From a virus, in the IMG/VR virus record IMGVR_UViG_3300044703_000050, positions 1 to 57,725 of that record: a stretch of DNA of 57,725 nucleotides, one strand, 5' to 3'. The stretch's first letter is position 1. Every line of letters starts with the position of its first letter. A program made the translations under genes and the position numbers. Shown in pieces: positions 53,529 through 57,725 of this stretch. A model generated the notes under the pieces. The model made no database searches and was not told the origin of the DNA. It was given only the letters and a program-made list of their open reading frames with translations.

Positions 53529-54454
53529 CCTACCGCGGGTCAGCCGAGGATTTCCTTCGCTTCGAGTTTACTGCGTTCTTGAGGCGAGAGGGTCGCGACG
53601 CGCGGATGTTGTCGCGCGCCGTACTCGAGCGCGTTGAATGCCGCGGCGCTTGGCGCTTGCGTTGTGAATTTGGGCGGGGCGGGCCCTGGTTCATCGACCT
53701 GCCGCCCACGGTCGAACGTGAGGTTCATGGGCTGACCGGCGGGTTGCACGACTCCACCTTGATCTGCCGCGCGACGTTCTCGCAAGCCTACGAAGACCAC
53801 ATGGTCGAGCTTGAGCAGAACGTGCTTCAGCTGCAATACGAAGCGGCTGTGCTCGAGGGCGCCACCCTCGAGACGCTGACGGCCCTTCAGGGGACGATCA
53901 ATGAGCGCGAGGAGAATATCCGGCGTCATCATCGGGGGCCGGTTGTGCCACAGACCGCGCGGCCGGTTTCCCGCCGCCCCGGTCTGGTCGAATGGTTCTC
54001 TGAGGACAATCTTTTCTTCGGCTATTTAGGTCAGGGCCCCGACGTCGGCTCCCCCGAGAGCCAAGCGCGCGGCCTCGCCCTCCTGAAATCCTGGCTTACG
54101 CCAACACAGATCGCGCAGTACGAAAAGGACAAGCACTTCGAGGTCATCGGCGGCGAGACCGGCAAGCGCTACCGCATCAATCACGGCCGCCAGATGAACA
54201 TCGACGAACTCGACGCCGACGGCAACAAGGTCTGCGGCTGGTGTTTCCTGCCGGAAGGAGGCCTCGTCGCCGGCGACGTCATGCTGGCGCAGAAGATCGC
54301 GCTAGAGACCACTGAACGGGCGGCGCTGAAGACGGCGAACCGCTTCGGCTCTGGCGGCGGTGGTGGCGTGGATTTGGCTTTTGGGATCATTCACATCCGG
54401 GAGTGGGCGAGACCGGACGGGTTCGATTTGAGCCAGATCCATGCCGGAATGTAG
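53525..54454 (+). CDS. Conserved hypothetical protein with two parts (309 aa)
   Basis: Residues 1-130 form one part (EDFLRFEFTAFLRREGRDAR, then CRGAWRLRCEFGRGGPWFID). Residues 170-285 (LLKSWLTPTQIAQYEKDKHF, then RYRINHGRQMNIDELDADGN and GDVMLAQKIALETTE) match a domain found in many phages, with CGWCF in it; function unknown. It may be a fusion of two genes that occur separately elsewhere. Confidence 0.7.
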   Translation: MTYRGSAEDFLRFEFTAFLRREGRDARMLSRAVLERVECRGAWRLRCEFGRGGPWFIDLPPTVEREVHGLTGGLHDSTLICRATFSQAYEDHMVELEQNVLQLQYEAAVLEGATLETLTALQGTINEREENIRRHHRGPVVPQTARPVSRRPGLVEWFSEDNLFFGYLGQGPDVGSPESQARGLALLKSWLTPTQIAQYEKDKHFEVIGGETGKRYRINHGRQMNIDELDADGNKVCGWCFLPEGGLVAGDVMLAQKIALETTERAALKTANRFGSGGGGGVDLAFGIIHIREWARPDGFDLSQIHAGM

Positions 54455-54455
54455 G

Positions 54456-54938
54456 TCAGCCGACCTTCGTGTCGTCGGCGGCCAGTTTCTCGCGCAGCGC
54501 GAACCCCATCAGCGGCCAGAGCTGGCGGATGGCGTCCTCGTAGGCGAATTGCCTGCCGAGCTTGGCGTTGAAGTTTTCCGGCGATGCCGGCGCCGACTTG
54601 CCGATGACGGTGAAGCCGTTCTTCATCACCAGGATGCAGATGGAGAGAAGCTGGAGCGAGAGGTGAATAGGAACCCCGGGCCCGAGCGCCCGATCGGCTG
54701 TGAAGTCATACCGCACCTCCATCGCGGCTTCGATGTCGGCAAGCGTCACGCGCGGCGCGATCGCGACGGCCGCGGCGGCGGCATCTGAAGCACGCAAGCT
54801 GTCCATAGGAGTTCCTTTCGATATTTCACCGGTGATGAACTGGCGAAACGTCTTCGCCCTTTCCACCAGCTCATCAGCCCCTCGATGAGTGTTACCATCC
54901 AGCGCATGACGCAGGCATTCGAGATTGAGCTCTTGCAT
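54456..54938 (-). CDS. N4 gp49/Sf6 gp66 family protein with fused N-terminal gene (160 aa)
   Basis: Residues 64-158 (VTLADIEAAMEVRYDFTADR, then ILVMKNGFTVIGKSAPASPE and WPLMGFALREKL) are the Phage_gp49_66 family. The first 44 residues (MQELNLECLRHALDG and on) match a short phage protein usually encoded on its own. GGGAG precedes ATG 54938. An internal ATG 54806 has GAAAGGA just upstream in the coding sequence, so a shorter product may also be made. Function unknown. Confidence 0.7.
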   Translation of the reverse strand: MQELNLECLRHALDGNTHRGADELVERAKTFRQFITGEISKGTPMDSLRASDAAAAAVAIAPRVTLADIEAAMEVRYDFTADRALGPGVPIHLSLQLLSICILVMKNGFTVIGKSAPASPENFNAKLGRQFAYEDAIRQLWPLMGFALREKLAADDTKVG

Positions 54939-54949
54939 CGGAGACTCCC

Positions 54950-55246
54950 TTATCGCCTCGCCGTCGCCTCGAGCGCTTCGAGCGCTTCCGTCTTCGCTGC
55001 CTGTCCCTTTTGGAACGGCATCCACTCGCAGAAGCCACCCTCCGGGCGCTTGTCGCCGTCCTGCAGGAGCTGCACCCCGTGGCGGCCGTAGGTGAGGCCG
55101 TCCGCCCGGAAGACGGTCAGATTCACCTGCCGATCGGAGATCACGCGGGCGACGATGGCGGCGAGCGCCTCGCCGCGAAACTTCGGCGTCGGATCTGTAT
55201 CGGCCGGCCAGTACCAGACGATGCGGCCGGGTGTGGGTGTGATCAT
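54950..55246 (-). CDS. Conserved hypothetical protein (98 aa)
   Basis: Starts MITPTPGRIVWYWPADTDPT and contains ALAAIVARVISDRQVNLTVF and EGGFCEWMPFQKGQ. The pattern PxPGRIVWYxP...AAIVxxV...VNLxVFxxxG...CEWMPFQ is known from many phage small proteins. It lies between the gp49-like and coiled-coil genes. Function unknown. Confidence 0.7.
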   Translation of the reverse strand: MITPTPGRIVWYWPADTDPTPKFRGEALAAIVARVISDRQVNLTVFRADGLTYGRHGVQLLQDGDKRPEGGFCEWMPFQKGQAAKTEALEALEATARR

Positions 55247-55255
55247 GGAAGCTCC

Positions 55256-55693
55256 TCAGTAAGTGACCCAGTGACGCGGCCGGCGCTTTTCGCCGCCGCG
55301 CAAATAGTCCACGGCGTCGCCGACGCTGTTGCATTGCGCGGATTGATACGGATTCTGTCCGTGGAATATCGTCGGCTTGCGCTTCGGCACCAGCTGCTGC
55401 TCGCCGCCAGGATCGCCGACGGGCACGAGCTCTTCCCGCACGACGTCGTCTTCCTGCACGCGCGCGAGATAGCCGCGCATGCGCTGGTTTTCCGACTCCG
55501 CATTGGCCAGGCGCTCCTTGAGGTCGACGAACTGGGCGCGGGTTTCCTTTTCGCGCTCAAGGGCCTGATGCATCGACTTGTTGACGCTGGCGACCGTCTC
55601 GCTTCGCTCCCGCTCGAGCGTTCGGTAGTCGTTGATCGCCTTGGTGAGCTCAAGCTCGAGCTGTGCGATACGGGCTTTAAGCTTTTCGGTCAT
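55256..55693 (-). CDS. Coiled-coil protein (145 aa)
   Basis: ATG 55693 overlaps the upstream stop as ATGA. Residues 1-85 are one long coiled coil (KLKARIAQLELELTKAINDY, then ERSETVASVNKSMHQALERE). The C-terminus has FHGQNPYQSAQCNSVGDAVD. Not recognised. Confidence 0.6.
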   Translation of the reverse strand: MTEKLKARIAQLELELTKAINDYRTLERERSETVASVNKSMHQALEREKETRAQFVDLKERLANAESENQRMRGYLARVQEDDVVREELVPVGDPGGEQQLVPKRKPTIFHGQNPYQSAQCNSVGDAVDYLRGGEKRRPRHWVTY

Positions 55694-56055
55694 CAGAACG
55701 CCTCCACCGTGACACTGCCGTAGTACGGCTTGCCGTAGGTCGGGTTCATCTTGACGATGCCGTCGTCGACCAGCTTGGTGCGCGCCTTGTCCGGCAAGCC
55801 GAGGAACGTTTCGACGTTGACCTCGGGCAGGATGCCCTTGAACACGGCAGCGTGACCGCCGGAAACCTTCACGACGCCCTTGCCGGCGAACTCTTCCTTG
55901 AAGTTCTCGCCACCTTCGGTCGCGAACTTGCGCAACGCGGCCTTGATGTCGTCCATGCGGCCGAAGGTCTCGGCGTGCTTGCGGTGAAGCGTGAGCAGCT
56001 CCTCGGCCAGCTGACGGCGATCGAGCTTCTCGGTTTTCGGCTTGGCGGCGGGCAT
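55693..56055 (-). CDS. Hypothetical protein (120 aa)
   Basis: Helical N-terminal half (QLAEELLTLHRKHAETFGRM, then DDIKAALRKFATEGG) and beta-rich C-terminal half (VVKVSGGHAAVFKGILPEVN, then DGIVKMNPTYGKPYYGSVTV). First gene of the leftward block, behind 230 gene-free bases. I considered Gam-like nuclease inhibitors, but the pattern is too weak. Not recognised. Confidence 0.6.
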   Translation of the reverse strand: MPAAKPKTEKLDRRQLAEELLTLHRKHAETFGRMDDIKAALRKFATEGGENFKEEFAGKGVVKVSGGHAAVFKGILPEVNVETFLGLPDKARTKLVDDGIVKMNPTYGKPYYGSVTVEAF

Positions 56056-56286
56056 GCGGGCGCTTTCTGTCGGAAGACAGCGGGCGGCGGCAGCCCTGGC
56101 CGGGGCGGCCGCCTAGAAAGCGCGCGGGGCGAAGAATGGGGGATTTGGGTTAAGGCTTCCTGACAAGCCGCTGGAACCGCACGGATTCGCGGTATTTCAG
56201 GCCCCGGGCGGCTAGCATCCCCACCCGCACAGGACGCAATCCCTAGCGGCTGGCGTGCGAGGCCCGACTCGCGCTGCTATGGCGCC
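56056..56286. other. Divergent intergenic region
   Basis: No gene. It should hold the promoters of the leftward 55-kb block and the rightward 56287 gene. No clear -35/-10 pair is visible, only GC-rich short repeats (GGCCGGGGCGGCC). Confidence 0.4.
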
Positions 56287-56589
56287 ATGGGCGTCCGACG
56301 ATATTCCCTCGATCCGACTGTGCGGCAGGAGCAGGAGCGGGTCGATGAGCTGCAGCGGCGCTGCGCGGTCGACTATTACGCGCCGACGATCGGGGAATTG
56401 CTCGCCGTCAACGTGCGCACGGTCGAGCTGCAGTGCCGGGATTATGAGTGCCTGCACACGTCGGAACCAATCGACCTGACCCAATATCCGCCGAAGATGC
56501 GCACCAAGGCGCTGCGGTTGAAATTTGTCTGCTCCCGGTGCGGCCGCAAGCGCCCCCAGGTGAACCTGCAGTGGCACGGCGAGCCTTGA
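56287..56589 (+). CDS. Zinc-ribbon-like hypothetical protein (100 aa)
   Basis: ATG 56287. A helical first half (RQEQERVDELQRRCAVDYYA) and a second half with CRDYECLH, and CSRCGRKRPQVNLQWH that may bind zinc. Not recognised. Confidence 0.6.
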   Translation: MGVRRYSLDPTVRQEQERVDELQRRCAVDYYAPTIGELLAVNVRTVELQCRDYECLHTSEPIDLTQYPPKMRTKALRLKFVCSRCGRKRPQVNLQWHGEP

Positions 56590-56620
56590 CTCTGCGGGCC
56601 CGGGCCCCAGATTCCGGGCC

Positions 56621-56866
56621 ATGTCACCGAAGCGTGCGCGCGCCAGGCTAACCCGCCCGATCCGCCTCAAAGACGGCACCACCCTGAAAACCGTCCTTGA
56701 GGCCAGCCACTACATGGCGGCGCTGCCGGAACACATCGCCTTGCGAAACACCTGGCAGCACGCGGCCAAACTCATCCTCGACGGCGCGAGTCCGGAGGAA
56801 ATCACGAAGCAGATCGAGGGCGCGTTGTTCGTGGAGGCAAAGCTCGATCTGCCTGGTAGCAATTAG
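56621..56866 (+). CDS. Hypothetical protein (81 aa)
   Basis: ATG 56621. A basic N-terminus (MSPKRARARLTRPIRLKDGT), then TTLKTVLEASHYMAALPEHI and a helical QHAAKLILDGASPEEITKQI. Its last codons overlap the DUF6745 stop on the other strand by 4 bases (convergent). Not recognised. Confidence 0.55.
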   Translation: MSPKRARARLTRPIRLKDGTTLKTVLEASHYMAALPEHIALRNTWQHAAKLILDGASPEEITKQIEGALFVEAKLDLPGSN

Positions 56867-57725
56867 GTTCGCACAGCCTCACGATAGATCCCGGCGCTGA
56901 TACCGTAGCTCGCCGCCACGACGTCGTGCGGGGTATCTCCGCGCATGGCGCCGAGGTGAAACTTGCGCCGCACCCCGTCGGGCTCGAGCGAGCCGTTCAC
57001 GACTTCGATGATGTGCACGGTATCGCCGGCGATCTTCACCTCGAGCAGTCGCCGCGGCTGGCCGTGCAGCTCGTCCTGGGCGACGACCTTCGCATCGCGT
57101 GCGGCGAGATAGCGGTCGAAGCCGAAAATCTCGAGCGCGACGCGGCGGAGTTCGGCGTTGTTCTCGGCCTCGATGCTGTCCGGCGTGATCTTTTCGCGAT
57201 CGTCGATCAGGCGCGCCGGCACGCGCAGACCGTGCCAGGCATGCAGACCCCAGCCGTCGCGAAATTTTACGGCCATGCCAGTTGCGCTATGCAGGCGCCG
57301 CTGTGCGTCGAAATGGATCTCGGCTGGCCTATCTGAAACGAAGGCGATGGACTTGTAAGGGTACATCCAGCCGCAGCTCAACGCGTAAGCCTTGTAGGCT
57401 TCGTAGTGAATCTTGGTGCGCGCCTCGAAACGCGCGCCGATGCGTTCGCCATAGTCATAAAAGGCGAGCCAGAACGCGTCCTGGTTTCCGACGAAGTAGT
57501 TGTCCTGGTAGAGCTGGTCCCCGAGCTGGTCCCAGAGCTGGCCCCCGAGCTGGCCCCTGAGCTGGCCCCAGAGCTGGTCCCCGAGCTGGTCCCTGAGCTG
57601 GCCCCCGAGCTGGTCCCAGAGCTGGTCCCCGAGCTGGTCCCAGAGCTGGCCCCCGAGCTGGCCCCTGAGCTGGCCCCAGAGCTGGTCCCCGAGCTGGTCC
57701 CTGAGCTGGCCCCCGAGCTGGCCCC
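56863..57725 (-). CDS. DUF6745-type repeat protein, C-terminal part (continues at left window end)
   Basis: Enters the window at 57725 in [G/W/R][D/G]QL repeats, then GDQLYQDNYFVGNQDAFWLA, then FYDYGERIGARFEARTKIHY and a mixed alpha/beta domain (CGWMYPYKSIAFVSDRPAEI, FRDGWGLHAWHGLRVPARLI and on) to the stop at 56863. Trp/Tyr-rich elements and the WHG segment match what I know of DUF6745. Its function is unknown. Together with 1-537 this is one gene of several hundred codons; exact size depends on the uncertain repeat count. Confidence 0.75.
   Translation of the reverse strand, partial: GQLGGQLRDQLGDQLWGQLRGQLGGQLWDQLGDQLWDQLGGQLRDQLGDQLWGQLRGQLGGQLWDQLGDQLYQDNYFVGNQDAFWLAFYDYGERIGARFEARTKIHYEAYKAYALSCGWMYPYKSIAFVSDRPAEIHFDAQRRLHSATGMAVKFRDGWGLHAWHGLRVPARLIDDREKITPDSIEAENNAELRRVALEIFGFDRYLAARDAKVVAQDELHGQPRRLLEVKIAGDTVHIIEVVNGSLEPDGVRRKFHLGAMRGDTPHDVVAASYGISAGIYREAVRT
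57511..57725. repeat. 12-bp tandem repeat array, right end
   Basis: Seventeen complete 12-bp units and an 11-base piece of GAGCTGGYCCCN. Units 1-8 recur as units 10-17, a higher-order period of 9 units (108 bp), so assembly may have collapsed or added copies. It is the continuation of the array at 1-261. Confidence 0.9.

Overview
The window reads as a near-complete genome of a temperate, short-tailed (podovirus-like) phage. It is GC-rich, and its small conserved genes, a GapR/DUF2312 homologue and the tRNA sequence at its attachment site point to an alphaproteobacterial host, most likely a rhizobium such as a Bradyrhizobium relative (inference). Virion assembly genes follow the P22 order: small and large terminase, portal, scaffold, coat, tail accessory protein, gp10-like stabilisation protein, injection proteins, fibre and spike. 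Both window ends fall inside one gene, a leftward DUF6745-type gene. Its N-terminal part is at 1-537 and its C-terminal part at 56863-57725, with a 12-bp tandem repeat at the break. The molecule is therefore circular or circularly permuted, and the contig was probably cut at an unresolved repeat.

Layout. 1-4929 (leftward): DUF6745 start, small genes, an ASCH-domain protein and a HerA-like ATPase with three repeated C-terminal modules. 4930-5373: an attP region with a tRNA-Asp 3' half, a second tRNA 3' end and several short arm-type repeats. 5374-14419 (leftward early operon): tyrosine integrase, excisionase-like protein, Myb-like protein, a second HerA-like ATPase, radical-SAM-like Gp37/Gp68 protein, zinc-finger proteins, XRE regulator, a tRNA-like gene and an HNH nuclease. 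14420-15610: an immunity region with a repressor and a lipoprotein between mirrored leftward and rightward promoters that carry the same 17-bp operator, and a Cro-like gene on the right. 16308-22864 (rightward): membrane peptide, GapR, methyltransferase-like protein, and a replication protein with a likely origin inside its gene. 22961-24351: a serine recombinase with hairpins on both sides.

24363-49569 (rightward late region): small genes, terminases, virion genes and a lysis cassette. The lysis cassette holds an endolysin, an unusual fatty-acid hydroxylase/phospholipase-A2-like fusion, a holin candidate, and Rz/Rz1-like spanins. 49860-51462 is leftward: an HExxH protein and a ribbon-helix-helix regulator. 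51546-54454 is rightward with a RecA-like AAA_24 ATPase. 54456-56055 is leftward with an N4 gp49/Sf6 gp66 family protein. 56287-56866 is rightward and converges on the DUF6745 gene.

Start codons were chosen mainly from ATGA, GTGA and TGATG overlaps with the upstream stop and from visible Shine-Dalgarno sequences. All family names come from reading motifs; no database search was run. The most unusual content is the hydroxylase/PLA2 fusion, the mirrored operators, the tRNA-Gly-like gene with changed tertiary-contact bases, two HerA-like ATPases, two site-specific recombinases of different classes, the triplicated tail accessory protein, and three virion-type proteins with signal peptides.
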